The notes: generated from the letters alone by a model not told the origin. Shown: positions 1-7,492, counted from the stretch's first letter. The stretch: DNA of 8,823 nucleotides from an uncultured Rikenellaceae bacterium (GCA_947074135.1 CAMTOL010000083.1:1-8823); one strand, 5' to 3'. Program-made: numbers and translations.

Positions 1-1
1 T

Positions 2-634
2 AAAGAACTATCCATTCAGATTACTCTGGGTGGCTTTTCTTTTAACATAGAGTCTGCCACGGTGCAGAGCAGTGGTGAATTATCGATCTACGATTTAGAC
101 CAAGTACTTTCGGTTTATTACGGACTAAATTCGGAGGTCGAATGGAGTGTACCTTCGGTTTTGATCATTCCTTTCGAGATTTTCGATCATCGTTACACCG
201 AAAATTATTTAAAAGATGCCGCATTGCTCAATCCTGCAACTCAGAGTGCTATTTTTGCGGTCAGAGGCGAATATGTAGCTCTATGGGCTGTCGACAAAGA
301 GCTTTACAACTACATACAATTAAGAATGCCTATCTGCGAACACACTCATTCGCTAATCGAACTAATCAATAAGAGTGGAGAGTCACAAAATTCGATTATT
401 ATTGACAGAGATAATGTTTCGACACTTCACATTGTGATTTGGGGAGATTATGGATTAGAGTTAGCGTATTCGATTGAGTGTTTGACAGCCGAAGATACCC
501 TTTTCTACATTCGTCGTTTCTCCAATAGCGACTCCTTGATGAAACGCACCATATATTTAGGCAATGGCATTGACAGCCATACAAGAATGCTGCTAAATAG
601 ATACTACAAAAACATTATCTCAATACAGGAGTAG
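2..634 (+). CDS. DUF3822 family protein (5'-truncated by window edge)
   Basis: The reading frame is open from base 2, so the true start lies left of the window. A GTG at 62 is an internal codon: the 20 codons before it continue the family-like N-terminal strand (SIQITLGGFSFNIE). About 210 residues are visible, ending at TAG 632-634; family members are usually around 260-280 residues, so roughly 50 are missing. The C-terminal half (HIVIWGDYGLELAYSIE, then TAEDTLFYIRRF, then LLNRYYKNI near the end) fits the second lobe of the family. From memory, a solved Bacteroides member of DUF3822 has an actin-like (ASKHA) fold, but no catalytic role is established. The gene sits 32 bases before rsmD, an order common in Bacteroidales, so it is probably co-transcribed with it. 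The family call rests on this order plus sequence resemblance; the function is unknown. Confidence 0.8.
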   Translation, partial: KELSIQITLGGFSFNIESATVQSSGELSIYDLDQVLSVYYGLNSEVEWSVPSVLIIPFEIFDHRYTENYLKDAALLNPATQSAIFAVRGEYVALWAVDKELYNYIQLRMPICEHTHSLIELINKSGESQNSIIIDRDNVSTLHIVIWGDYGLELAYSIECLTAEDTLFYIRRFSNSDSLMKRTIYLGNGIDSHTRMLLNRYYKNIISIQE

Positions 635-666
635 ATTAACAACACAATTTCGATTACCCAACAACT

Positions 667-1200
667 ATGCGAATTGTAGCAGGAACACATAGAGGACGTC
701 TAATATCGCCTCCAGCATCGTTCAAGGCGCGCCCAACGACAGATTTTGCAAAGGAGAATCTTTTCAACTCTCTGACCAATCTTTTTGATTTCGAGGACAT
801 TACAATGCTAGATTTATTTTCGGGCACTGGCTCAATTAGTTACGAGGCTGCAAGCCGAGGGGCTAGTCGAGTTCTTAGCATTGAGGGCAACAGCGCACAC
901 CAACGTTTTATAGCCTCGACTGCCAAAACTCTTGGTTTAAGTACAATTGAGAGTGTGAGAAGCAATGTTTTTACCTTTCTCAAGAGTTCATTTACAGAGC
1001 GGTTTGACATTATTTTTGCTGATCCGCCTTACGATATGCCAGAACTTCGTTCGGTTGTCGATTTGGTACTTGAGAAGGAGTTATTAAAAAGTGATGGTAT
1101 TTTTGTATTCGAGCATTCATCGGAGTATGATTTTAGCGAACACTCTCGTTTTTGGCAGCTCAAACGCTATGGCAGCGTTCATTTTTCATTTTTCAGATAA
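667..1200 (+). CDS. rsmD: 16S rRNA (guanine(966)-N2)-methyltransferase RsmD
   Basis: This 177-residue protein is expected to methylate the N2 of G966 in 16S rRNA, using S-adenosylmethionine, during 30S subunit assembly in the cytoplasm. The N-terminus has the RsmD signature (RIVAGTHRGRLISPP, then RPTTDFAKENLFNSL at 22-36). The SAM-binding glycine loop is LDLFSGTGSISYE at 48-60, the acidic end of strand 2 is IEGN at 72-75, and the catalytic DPPY motif is at 119-122. Length is normal for Bacteroidetes members and slightly shorter than the E. coli enzyme. The ATG at 667 follows an A-rich leader without a Shine-Dalgarno sequence, usual for this phylum. It lies 32 bases after the DUF3822 gene and 22 bases before the YhcH-like gene, inside the + strand operon. 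Confidence 0.93.
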   Translation: MRIVAGTHRGRLISPPASFKARPTTDFAKENLFNSLTNLFDFEDITMLDLFSGTGSISYEAASRGASRVLSIEGNSAHQRFIASTAKTLGLSTIESVRSNVFTFLKSSFTERFDIIFADPPYDMPELRSVVDLVLEKELLKSDGIFVFEHSSEYDFSEHSRFWQLKRYGSVHFSFFR

Positions 1201-1222
1201 TCTTTAAAACAACTATACAATA

Positions 1223-1669
1223 ATGATTTACGATACACTTGACAACGCTCAGAAATATATCAGCCTCAACAAGTACTATGAGAAGGCATTTGGTTTTATT
1301 TCATCTTTGAAACCAGACTCTGAGGAGGGTACTTTCGAGATTGATGGCAAGAAGTGTTATGCTATCATTTACAGCAGCGAACTAAAGAACAGCAGTGATG
1401 CAAAGCTTGAGGTTCACGATAATTACATTGACATTCAGAGTGTTATTTGCGGTTCAGAGGGTTTCGGCATTGCATCACGAAGCAACTGCACACAGCCGAT
1501 TGGAGAGATTGACACCGAAAAAGATATTCTGTTTTTCGAGGATAAATCAAAGAATTATTTGGAGTTGACACCAGGCGAGTTTGCAATTTTCGAACCTTGC
1601 GATGCTCATGCTCCGCTTATAGGCAATGGTAGCGTCAAGAAAGTAGTTATCAAAGTTATTTCTCAATGA
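1223..1669 (+). CDS. YhcH/YjgK/YiaL family (DUF386) cupin-like protein
   Basis: A 148-residue protein of the YhcH/YjgK/YiaL (EbgC-type) family, a single double-stranded beta-helix domain that usually binds a divalent metal. Visible hallmarks are an N-terminal MIYDTLDN, the segment KLEVHDNYIDIQ at 61-72 carrying the presumed ligands E63 and H65, and a C-terminal LTPGEFAIFEPCDAHAP at 115-131 with the third expected ligand H129. Length is typical. Relatives act in sugar metabolism: E. coli YhcH (NanQ) has been linked to sialic-acid anomerisation, and EbgC is a beta-galactosidase small subunit. The substrate here cannot be read from the sequence. The neighbours are an rRNA methylase and a DNA helicase rather than sugar genes, so the context gives no help. 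It starts 22 bases after rsmD and ends 20 bases before the helicase. Confidence 0.88.
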   Translation: MIYDTLDNAQKYISLNKYYEKAFGFISSLKPDSEEGTFEIDGKKCYAIIYSSELKNSSDAKLEVHDNYIDIQSVICGSEGFGIASRSNCTQPIGEIDTEKDILFFEDKSKNYLELTPGEFAIFEPCDAHAPLIGNGSVKKVVIKVISQ

Positions 1670-1689
1670 TTAAGTAATCACCAAAATAA

Positions 1690-4341
1690 TTGAAAAATGT
1701 CGAAATAGTACGTGCGTCTGCAGGTTCGGGCAAAACCTACCTGCTTGCTGCTGAATATATTGCATCGGCATTAAAAAGTCCTACTGCATTTCGTTCAATT
1801 CTTGCCGTAACCTTTACCAATAAGGCTACTGCCGAGATGAAAGAGCGCATCGTTAGTCAGCTTCATAAATTAAGCCAGAACAACGCCGAGGGTTTTATGG
1901 ACACTGTTATAGAGCTAACTGGCTACTCAACCGAGGAGGTAATGCAGCGTTCGACAACAGTTTTGAGCGAGATACTTCGTGACTACTCATCGTTTTCGGT
2001 TTCAACTATCGATAAATTTTTCCAACGTATTGTTCGCAATTTTTTCAGGGAGCTTGGTTTGCAGCTCGATTATGAAGTTGTAATCGACACAAACAGCACA
2101 ATTACAGAGGCAATAGATAGGATTATAGAGCGAAGCTACACAGAGAGTGATATTGCTAAACGATTAAATCGCATCATTGAACAGAGTGTTGAGAGTGGAA
2201 GGAGCATTAACCTGCACCGCACCCTCTTTTCGCTACTTAAATCATCTGTCGAGCAGGGTTTCGACAGCTTTAACGAGGAGGATATTAAGGCAGCCGAAGC
2301 TGCATTTACGGAGCTAGAAACGAAATACAACTCAACAATAAAGGAGTTCACCCAGAAGTGCAACGAAGCGTGTGATTTGATTGTAAACAACGGGATGGAA
2401 CTCAATGATTTTAAATATAAGGGGAGTTCATTTGCCTCATATTTCTTTAAGATTAAAGGTAGCGGAGCGATTGCGGAATATGGCAAACGCTTTGGCGAGG
2501 TTAAACTGGAGGACGACCCTAAAAAATACTTAAACGACACAAATAACGAGGAGTTAAAACGTATTCTGCCTGATTTGTTAAGGTTAACAATCGAAATTCG
2601 TGAATTGTATGACAACTCGTTGGAGCTCCGCTCTAGTTTTGAGTCAATAGCTGCTAATTTCTCGAAGTATACGCTTTTACAGCAGTTGTGCCACGAATTT
2701 TTTGCAATTCTTTCGCTTCGTTCCGAACTATCTTTAGGTTCGACCACCACCCTTATTCGCTCTGTGACCTCGAGCAGCGAAGTTCCATTTATTTTTGAGC
2801 GATTGGGTAGTCGCTACTCCACCATTTTTATTGATGAGTTTCAGGATACTTCTCTTGGACAGTGGGATGGTTTCTTTCCGCTTATCGAAGAGGCGGCATC
2901 TAAGTGCGAACAGCGTTGTGTGATGCTTATTGGCGACATCAAACAGGCTATCTATCGTTTTCGTGGAGGCGACTGGCGGTTGATTGGAGGCGTTGCTGAA
3001 CATCAGCTTGGTAGTATGGTCGAGGAGCATTCGAGAGCACTTACTACCTCGTGGCGCAGCGAACCCAAAATAGTTGAATTTAACAACCGAGTAATCAAAT
3101 CGGTTATTGAGAGTGGATGCAACGTTATTGATAAATACCTGAACGAGAAATTAATAAAAGACGAGGAGCATAGCGAGTTGAGTGAATATTTGAGCAATAT
3201 TTTGCCATCGGCCTATAGTGATATGCAGCAGGATATAGCTCCACATCGTATTGGAGGCAATGGCGGGTATGTAGAGTGGTGCTTCGAAGAGGGTGACGAA
3301 CTTTTGGAGTGGATTGTAAGTAGAGTTAGTGAGCTAAAAACTAGATATAGCGCCTCTAAAATTGCTATACTAGTCGAGAATCGCAGGTATGGGGCTATGG
3401 TTATAGAGTCGCTGATTGAGAATAATATAGAGTTTATTAGCGATGAGGTTTTGCGTTTAGGCAATTCAGCTACAGTAAATTTTGTGATTTCAATTCTAAC
3501 TCTAAGTCTTCGCAATGGAACAGATCCAATCACAGTTGCCCAGATCAATAAATACCTAAACCGAGAGCTTAATGAGGCTTTAAACGACTCTCAATTGGAG
3601 TTTATAGCATCTCTACGATTTAGGAGTATTTTGGAGGCGATGGAGCTAATTATAAGCTACTTCGAGTTATCGGAGCGAGAGGTATATTTCACTCAGGCAC
3701 TCTATAATACGATTTACGGTTACACAAAGCGAAACGGGCACGATATTGCTGGTTTTATTGAGTCGTGGAACGATTCGCTTTGCAATAATTCGGTTCCACT
3801 CTCCGACAACGATAGCGCTGTGAGAGTTATGACTATTCACAAATCAAAGGGATTGGAGTTTGAGGCTGTTATTGTACCCTTTACATCGTGGGCTCTACTT
3901 CCCGATCGTCGAACCACAATTTGGGGAGAGAGCGATAACAAAATTTATGACCGACTTCACAAGATACCATTGACCTACACTAAGGCATTGGCAAATTCGG
4001 TATATTGGAGTGACTACTTTAGCGAGGGAGTTTCGTCTATTGTCGATAATATCAATATGCTTTATGTTGCTCTCACTCGCCCAAAGCAGGAGTTATATCT
4101 AGGAATTTCGAACGAAGGCAGTCGAAAAGGAGTCACAGCTTCCAACCTACTCGCTGCTGCGCTGCCTAGCGAATGCAATGACCTCTATTTTGGCACTCCA
4201 CACGAAGATAGGGAGGTACAAGTCAAGGATAAAAGCAAAGAGAATAAGGATAGTCAGACCCCACTCATTTTTAATCGTTTTGTAGGTTACAATCAACCAG
4301 CTCTGAAGATATTGGAATCTACATCAGATGAGCAAGATTAG
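1690..4341 (+). CDS. UvrD/AddA-like superfamily 1 DNA helicase, lacking the C-terminal nuclease domain
   Basis: An 883-residue ATP-dependent 3'-5' DNA translocase/helicase of the RecB/AddA branch, expected to act in double-strand break repair. Motifs in order: Walker A ASAGSGKT at 9-16; Ia AVTFTNKATAEM at 39-50; STIDKFFQRIV from 105; Walker B IDEFQD at 381-386; motif III GDIKQAIYRFRGGD at 415-428; motif IV TSWRSEP at 453-459; motif V TIHKSKGLEFE at 715-725; motif VI LYVALTRPKQELYL ending near 803. The start is TTG at 1690, because TAA at 1687-1689 closes the frame immediately upstream and Walker A must be retained; residues 1-16 align with the usual short N-terminus. Bacteroidetes homologues are usually well over 1000 residues and carry a C-terminal PD-(D/E)XK nuclease. 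Here only about 80 residues follow motif VI, with no such motif. The next gene converges 15 bases away, so no nuclease remnant fits downstream, and no addB gene is present. Confidence 0.9.
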   Translation: MKNVEIVRASAGSGKTYLLAAEYIASALKSPTAFRSILAVTFTNKATAEMKERIVSQLHKLSQNNAEGFMDTVIELTGYSTEEVMQRSTTVLSEILRDYSSFSVSTIDKFFQRIVRNFFRELGLQLDYEVVIDTNSTITEAIDRIIERSYTESDIAKRLNRIIEQSVESGRSINLHRTLFSLLKSSVEQGFDSFNEEDIKAAEAAFTELETKYNSTIKEFTQKCNEACDLIVNNGMELNDFKYKGSSFASYFFKIKGSGAIAEYGKRFGEVKLEDDPKKYLNDTNNEELKRILPDLLRLTIEIRELYDNSLELRSSFESIAANFSKYTLLQQLCHEFFAILSLRSELSLGSTTTLIRSVTSSSEVPFIFERLGSRYSTIFIDEFQDTSLGQWDGFFPLIEEAASKCEQRCVMLIGDIKQAIYRFRGGDWRLIGGVAEHQLGSMVEEHSRALTTSWRSEPKIVEFNNRVIKSVIESGCNVIDKYLNEKLIKDEEHSELSEYLSNILPSAYSDMQQDIAPHRIGGNGGYVEWCFEEGDELLEWIVSRVSELKTRYSASKIAILVENRRYGAMVIESLIENNIEFISDEVLRLGNSATVNFVISILTLSLRNGTDPITVAQINKYLNRELNEALNDSQLEFIASLRFRSILEAMELIISYFELSEREVYFTQALYNTIYGYTKRNGHDIAGFIESWNDSLCNNSVPLSDNDSAVRVMTIHKSKGLEFEAVIVPFTSWALLPDRRTTIWGESDNKIYDRLHKIPLTYTKALANSVYWSDYFSEGVSSIVDNINMLYVALTRPKQELYLGISNEGSRKGVTASNLLAAALPSECNDLYFGTPHEDREVQVKDKSKENKDSQTPLIFNRFVGYNQPALKILESTSDEQD

Positions 4342-4356
4342 TTGAGTAAATAAACA

Positions 4357-5052
4357 TTAAGATTTACACCAAACGATAAAGATTGCTGGACGCTTATTGA
4401 TATCAGGCTTCTTCGATTTACGCCACTGTTCAACTCTTTGCGTTGCAATATACTCACTCTTCGCAGTAAGGTCACAAGCGATGGTAAGCATAGTTTGAGG
4501 ATGCAGAGTTGATAGAAAATCTGCAAAAAGCGAAAGATTTCTGTATGGTGTTTCGATGAAAATCTGAGTTTGAGCCTCTTTTACAGCCCTCTGTTCGAAA
4601 CCACGAATCTCTTTAACACGTTGGTCACTCTTAACTGCCAAATAACCGTTAAAAGCAAAGCTCTGTCCCGATGCGCCTGAGGCCATAAGAGCCAACATAA
4701 TCGAACTAGCCCCAATAAAAGGCACTACCCTAACCCCTGCACTATGAGCAGCCGCTACGAGCAACGAACCAGGGTCAGCAACACAAGGTAGTCCTGCTTC
4801 ACTCATCAAAGCAGTTTTCCTGCCCTTGACAATTGGTTCTAAGATTTGTGATATCTCACTAGAGTCAGTATGCTCCGATAGTTCGACAAACTCCAACTCA
4901 TCGATAACGACGCCCAACTTAAGCGAGGCAATAAAACGACGTGCAGTTCTCACATTCTCGACCACAAAATAGTCACACTCTTTGATAGCTGCACGGATTT
5001 CGTCGCTAGTAGAGTTACTTTCACTAATTGGAGTTGGGATTAAATAGAGCAT
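4357..5052 (-). CDS. RsmI-like SAM-dependent methyltransferase (tetrapyrrole methylase fold)
   Basis: A 231-residue cytoplasmic methylase of the tetrapyrrole-methylase fold, close to RsmI, the enzyme that 2'-O-methylates C1402 of 16S rRNA. Visible elements: LYLIPTPISE at 2-11, ENVRTARRFI at 32-41, SEAGLPCVADPG at 84-95 (RsmI equivalent SDAGTPLISDPG), PFIGASSIMLALMASG at 111-126, FAFNGYL at 132-138 and IFIETPYRN at 164-172. The N-terminal motif differs from the ATPIGN of classical RsmI. This 'IPTP' form is a Bacteroidetes-type relative whose exact target I do not know, so no symbol is given. I chose the ATG at 5050-5052. The frame stays open to an ATG at 5097, but those 15 extra residues (MFLTINHLL...) are encoded by AT-rich repeat sequence and precede the conserved beta-strand. 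The gene is convergent with the helicase (15-base gap) and lies 85 bases downstream of panD. Confidence 0.87.
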   Translation of the reverse strand: MLYLIPTPISESNSTSDEIRAAIKECDYFVVENVRTARRFIASLKLGVVIDELEFVELSEHTDSSEISQILEPIVKGRKTALMSEAGLPCVADPGSLLVAAAHSAGVRVVPFIGASSIMLALMASGASGQSFAFNGYLAVKSDQRVKEIRGFEQRAVKEAQTQIFIETPYRNLSLFADFLSTLHPQTMLTIACDLTAKSEYIATQRVEQWRKSKKPDINKRPAIFIVWCKS

Positions 5053-5075
5053 TTCAAGAGCAGTGATTAATAATA

Positions 5076-5111
5076 AATGGTTAATAGTCAAAAACAACCA
5101 TTAACCATTAA
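5076..5111. repeat. 10-bp inverted repeat overlapping a tandem heptamer, panD-methylase gap
   Basis: AATGGTTAAT at 5076-5085 is matched exactly by ATTAACCATT at 5100-5109, leaving a 14-base loop. The right arm overlaps a perfect tandem repeat of CCATTAA (5098-5104 and 5105-5111). It lies 26 bases past the panD stop and 23 bases before the methylase start. It could be a weak hairpin (terminator or RNA stabiliser) after panD, or a protein-binding operator for the methylase. No long T-run follows on the - strand, so a strong intrinsic terminator is unlikely. The role is inferred only from position and symmetry. Confidence 0.5.
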
Positions 5112-5137
5112 TATTTAACTATTTTATCATTAGAGAA

Positions 5138-5485
5138 TCAGATTTGGTTTGATGGCGAGTGAGGAAAAACAACCTTAGGTTCAAAAGTTTTAGCCTCTTC
5201 AAAGTCCATCAACCCATACGAAATAATAATAACAATATCGCCAACACTCACCAGACGAGCCGCCGCGCCATTAACACAAATACAACCACTACCACGCTCA
5301 CCCGTAATAACATACGTTTCGAATCTAGCTCCGTTGTTATTGTTGACAATAGCAACCTTTTCGCCCTCAATGATACCAGCAGCATCCATCAAGTTTTCGT
5401 CGATAGTCACACTACCAACATACTGTAAATTAGCTTCGGTAACCGTCGCTCTGTGAATTTTAGATTTAAGTCTTTCGATTAACAT
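5138..5485 (-). CDS. panD: aspartate 1-decarboxylase proenzyme PanD
   Basis: A 115-residue pyruvoyl-dependent decarboxylase that makes beta-alanine from L-aspartate for pantothenate synthesis. The proenzyme self-cleaves between Gly24 and Ser25 (motif YVGS at 22-25), turning Ser25 into the pyruvoyl group. Starting at the ATG of 5483-5485 puts this site exactly at 24/25 and aligns K9, R54, T57, Y58 and N72 with the E. coli active-site numbering. The frame also has an upstream ATG at 5506 that would add seven residues (MKNERKK), less likely since family members begin at MLIE or MMIE. The C-terminal [19 protein letters not shown] (90-108) is typical of Bacteroidetes PanD. It lies 81 bases downstream of panC on the same strand, and the two form a pantothenate unit. 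All catalytic residues are present, so it should be functional. Confidence 0.96.
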   Translation of the reverse strand: MLIERLKSKIHRATVTEANLQYVGSVTIDENLMDAAGIIEGEKVAIVNNNNGARFETYVITGERGSGCICVNGAAARLVSVGDIVIIISYGLMDFEEAKTFEPKVVFPHSPSNQI

Positions 5486-5566
5486 CTTTTTGCGCTCATT
5501 TTTCATCTAAAGCACCCCTAAAACGAGTAACTTAGGATAATTATAACGTATTTGCAAACTGCTTTA

Positions 5567-6394
5567 TTATACATTGTCAATTAGTCTAACATCCCCACAC
5601 ATTACTGCTGCACACACCCTAACTGTTTTGTTTTCTGCAGGTTCCTGCAACGAAACCGCATCAACCACCTCAATATATTGGACACAAAGGTACTCATTTT
5701 TATTAATTTGCAAAATAGCATCACGAACAAGTTTGCTATAATCGTGATTTCCTGCATCGATCTTCTCTCTAATCTGAATTAATTCTCTGTAAATCAGCGG
5801 AGCAACAGCACGTTGTTGGAGAGTCAGGAGCGAATTCCTCGAGCTTAATGCCAAACCATCTTCAGCTCTAACAATATCACAAGGAACTATCTCAACCGAA
5901 CGATTTTGCACCTCAACCATTTTTCTAATGATTGCAAGCTGTTGATAATCCTTAAGTCCAAAATAGGCTTTATGTGGATTAACTATATCGAACAAACGCC
6001 CAACAACCTGCACAACGCCATCGAAGTGACCTGGACGATGAGCGCCCTCCATAACTGCAGTCAATGGCAATATACTCTCATCTTCAATAACATACTTTTG
6101 TTCATCAGGATAAATCTGTTCGACCGTTGGCGCAAAAACGAAATCAACCCCCACACTTTCGAGCAGTTTCGCATCAGCATCAAGTGTGCGTGGATAACGT
6201 TCTAGATCACGTTTGTCATTAAATTGAGTTGGGTTCACAAAAACCGAAACAACAACTATTTCACACTCTTTTCGAGCTTGTTTAGCAAGTTCCAAGTGCC
6301 CATTATGGAGTGCTCCCATAGTTGGCACAAATCCAACGTTATTATATTGAGCTAAACACTCTTGTAACTGATCAACTCTCTCAATTATTCTCAT
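5567..6394 (-). CDS. panC: pantoate--beta-alanine ligase (pantothenate synthetase) PanC
   Basis: A 275-residue cytoplasmic ligase that joins pantoate and beta-alanine in an ATP-dependent reaction through a pantoyl-adenylate, the last step of pantothenate synthesis. Visible motifs: VPTMGALHNGHLEL at 23-36 with the HIGH-type histidines H30 and H33; VNPTQF at 53-58; GAHRPGHFDGVVQVV at 117-131; FGLKDYQQL at 145-153; and the KMSKS-equivalent LSSRNSLL at 183-190. I chose the ATG at 6392-6394 (MRIIERVDQL), which matches the usual PanC N-terminus. In-frame ATGs at 6421 and 6448 would add 9 or 18 unlikely residues, and the first overlaps the proposed promoter. A perfect hairpin terminator just upstream separates it from the preceding gene, so panC probably starts its own transcript and runs into panD, which supplies its beta-alanine. 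panB is not in this window. Confidence 0.96.
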   Translation of the reverse strand: MRIIERVDQLQECLAQYNNVGFVPTMGALHNGHLELAKQARKECEIVVVSVFVNPTQFNDKRDLERYPRTLDADAKLLESVGVDFVFAPTVEQIYPDEQKYVIEDESILPLTAVMEGAHRPGHFDGVVQVVGRLFDIVNPHKAYFGLKDYQQLAIIRKMVEVQNRSVEIVPCDIVRAEDGLALSSRNSLLTLQQRAVAPLIYRELIQIREKIDAGNHDYSKLVRDAILQINKNEYLCVQYIEVVDAVSLQEPAENKTVRVCAAVMCGDVRLIDNV

Positions 6395-6418
6395 AATTAG
6401 GTTATTATTTTTGATTTT

Positions 6419-6451
6419 CATTATAATTGGGGGGTAAAAATAACACACAAA
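6419..6451 (-). promoter_or_regulatory. possible panC promoter
   Basis: On the - strand, TTTG (6448-6451), 22 bases, then TATAATG (6419-6425) lie 25 bases before the panC start codon and just after the terminator of the upstream gene. The -33 element fits the Bacteroides consensus. The downstream element does not match TAnnTTTG well and looks more like a classical TATAAT box. A promoter is expected here because of the terminator, but the exact boxes are uncertain. Confidence 0.3.
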
Positions 6452-6485
6452 AAAATACTCTGCAAATTTTTTGCAGAGTATTTTT
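6451..6485 (-). terminator. strong intrinsic terminator (16-bp perfect stem)
   Basis: Bases 6451-6466 pair perfectly with 6470-6485 around a 3-base loop. The core is ACTCTGCAAA/TTTGCAGAGT, flanked by A5 on one side and T5 on the other, so it can stop transcription on either strand. It lies 43 bases past the stop codon of the coiled-coil membrane protein gene (6529), which is transcribed towards it, and upstream of panC. Its most likely job is to end that gene's monocistronic mRNA and insulate panC. Confidence 0.88.
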
Positions 6486-6528
6486 AGAATAAATATCTCT
6501 AACTCTCTATTGGAGTCTTACTTGTTCA

Positions 6529-7446
6529 TTACTTAAGAATAATAACATTCGAACCAACCATATGTCCGTCCATATATACGTGGACAGTATATTGACCAGC
6601 TGTCATTCCGCTTCCTTGGTAGAATACCGATACAGCTAAGTCTTCGCCTTGGTAGTCAACCTGACGAGATGCAGAGTAAGGGATTTTGCTACCTTCATAC
6701 TCAAATGTAGAGCTTTGGCTGTCAGCCAAGTCATATCCATCAGGCGAGATAATACGTACATATACCACTCTTTCGCCAGGGTTAGCAAGTTCGTTTGCAG
6801 CCAACACAAATGTTGTCACAAGTTGAGTTGCAGTACGAGCTCTGGTCACATCTTTACCATTTTTATTGGTAGCACGAAGTGTAATATCACGAGCACGAAT
6901 CACCGCACCACGTTTAAGTTTAGTATTAAGCTCAGCAGCAGTTTCCTTAGCAGCTTCTGTCGAGGTACGAAGCGTCGATATTTCGCGACGATACGCTAAA
7001 TTTTCGCCAGTTAGTTTTTTATTAAGTTGGTTGAGCGAGTCAATAGTTTTGATAAAACCTTGCATAGTTGTACGCAGAGTTCCCAACTCTTTCTCATAGG
7101 CTTTAATTTTTTGGTATGAAACATTGCGTTCGCGCTTCATTCTATCCATCAAAGAGTCTGCAATATGGCGTTGCACATCAAGACTTGCACGAAGTGTATC
7201 GTTAGCAAAGTGCAAAGTATCCATATCAGAACGTAGTTCTTGATACTCAACAGTAATTCGCTCCATATCGCCTTTCATTGCATCAATTTCCTCAGCATCA
7301 CGGCGCACACTTTGCCAATAGAGGAATGAAACAGCAGCCAAGATCACAAGAAGAATAATAATTGCGATTTTGAGTCCATTCGCAGTAGAGTTACTGTTAG
7401 ATTGTGGTTGTTCGTAACCGTAATCGTCGTTTTGTTGGTAATCCAT
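6529..7446 (-). CDS. membrane-anchored coiled-coil protein of unknown function
   Basis: A 305-residue protein I cannot name. Order of parts: a polar N-terminal tail rich in N, Q, S and Y (1-24); one hydrophobic segment LKIAIIILLVILAAVSFLYW (25-44), which should span the inner membrane; a long, highly charged helical region (about 50-178) with heptad-like spacing of leucine and isoleucine, consistent with a coiled coil; then a C-terminal domain (about 181-305) rich in alternating beta residues (ARDITLRATN, RVVYVRIISPDGYDL, QYTVHVYMDGHMVGSNVIIL) that may be Ig-like. With no cleavable signal and no positive cluster before the membrane segment but R48-R49 just after it, orientation is uncertain. 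A periplasmic coiled coil and beta domain, or the reverse, are both possible. It has a good promoter upstream and a strong terminator downstream, so it is probably monocistronic. Similar proteins in Bacteroidales are usually labelled hypothetical. Confidence 0.88.
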   Translation of the reverse strand: MDYQQNDDYGYEQPQSNSNSTANGLKIAIIILLVILAAVSFLYWQSVRRDAEEIDAMKGDMERITVEYQELRSDMDTLHFANDTLRASLDVQRHIADSLMDRMKRERNVSYQKIKAYEKELGTLRTTMQGFIKTIDSLNQLNKKLTGENLAYRREISTLRTSTEAAKETAAELNTKLKRGAVIRARDITLRATNKNGKDVTRARTATQLVTTFVLAANELANPGERVVYVRIISPDGYDLADSQSSTFEYEGSKIPYSASRQVDYQGEDLAVSVFYQGSGMTAGQYTVHVYMDGHMVGSNVIILK

Positions 7447-7492
7447 ATTAGTATATCAATAAAATAAAGTTAACACACAGTTTATACTCCGC

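Noticed and set aside
62..634. GTG at 62 as the start of the DUF3822 gene
   Set aside because: The frame is open to base 2 and the upstream codons encode a plausible conserved strand, so the gene begins outside the window.
2136..3548. Several open frames on the - strand under the helicase gene (2136-2750, 2734-3030, 3003-3197, 3213-3548)
   Set aside because: They are antisense to a well-supported helicase with continuous motifs, have no recognisable domains, and overlap one another.
4342..4356. Possible terminator between the convergent helicase and methylase genes
   Set aside because: The gap is only 15 bases and shows no inverted repeat.
5159..5428. + strand open frame opposite panD, rich in asparagine and threonine
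   Set aside because: It is the antisense shadow of panD, whose catalytic residues all match; the composition merely mirrors panD codons.
5636..5649. Short palindrome TGCAGG-TT-CCTGCA
   Set aside because: It lies inside panC coding sequence; six-base arms are expected by chance and no regulatory context is visible.
5906..6205. + strand open frame opposite panC
   Set aside because: Antisense shadow of panC with no independent support.
6649..7099. Two + strand open frames opposite the coiled-coil protein
   Set aside because: Overlapping shadows with no domain features; the - strand gene has a promoter, terminator and clear protein architecture.
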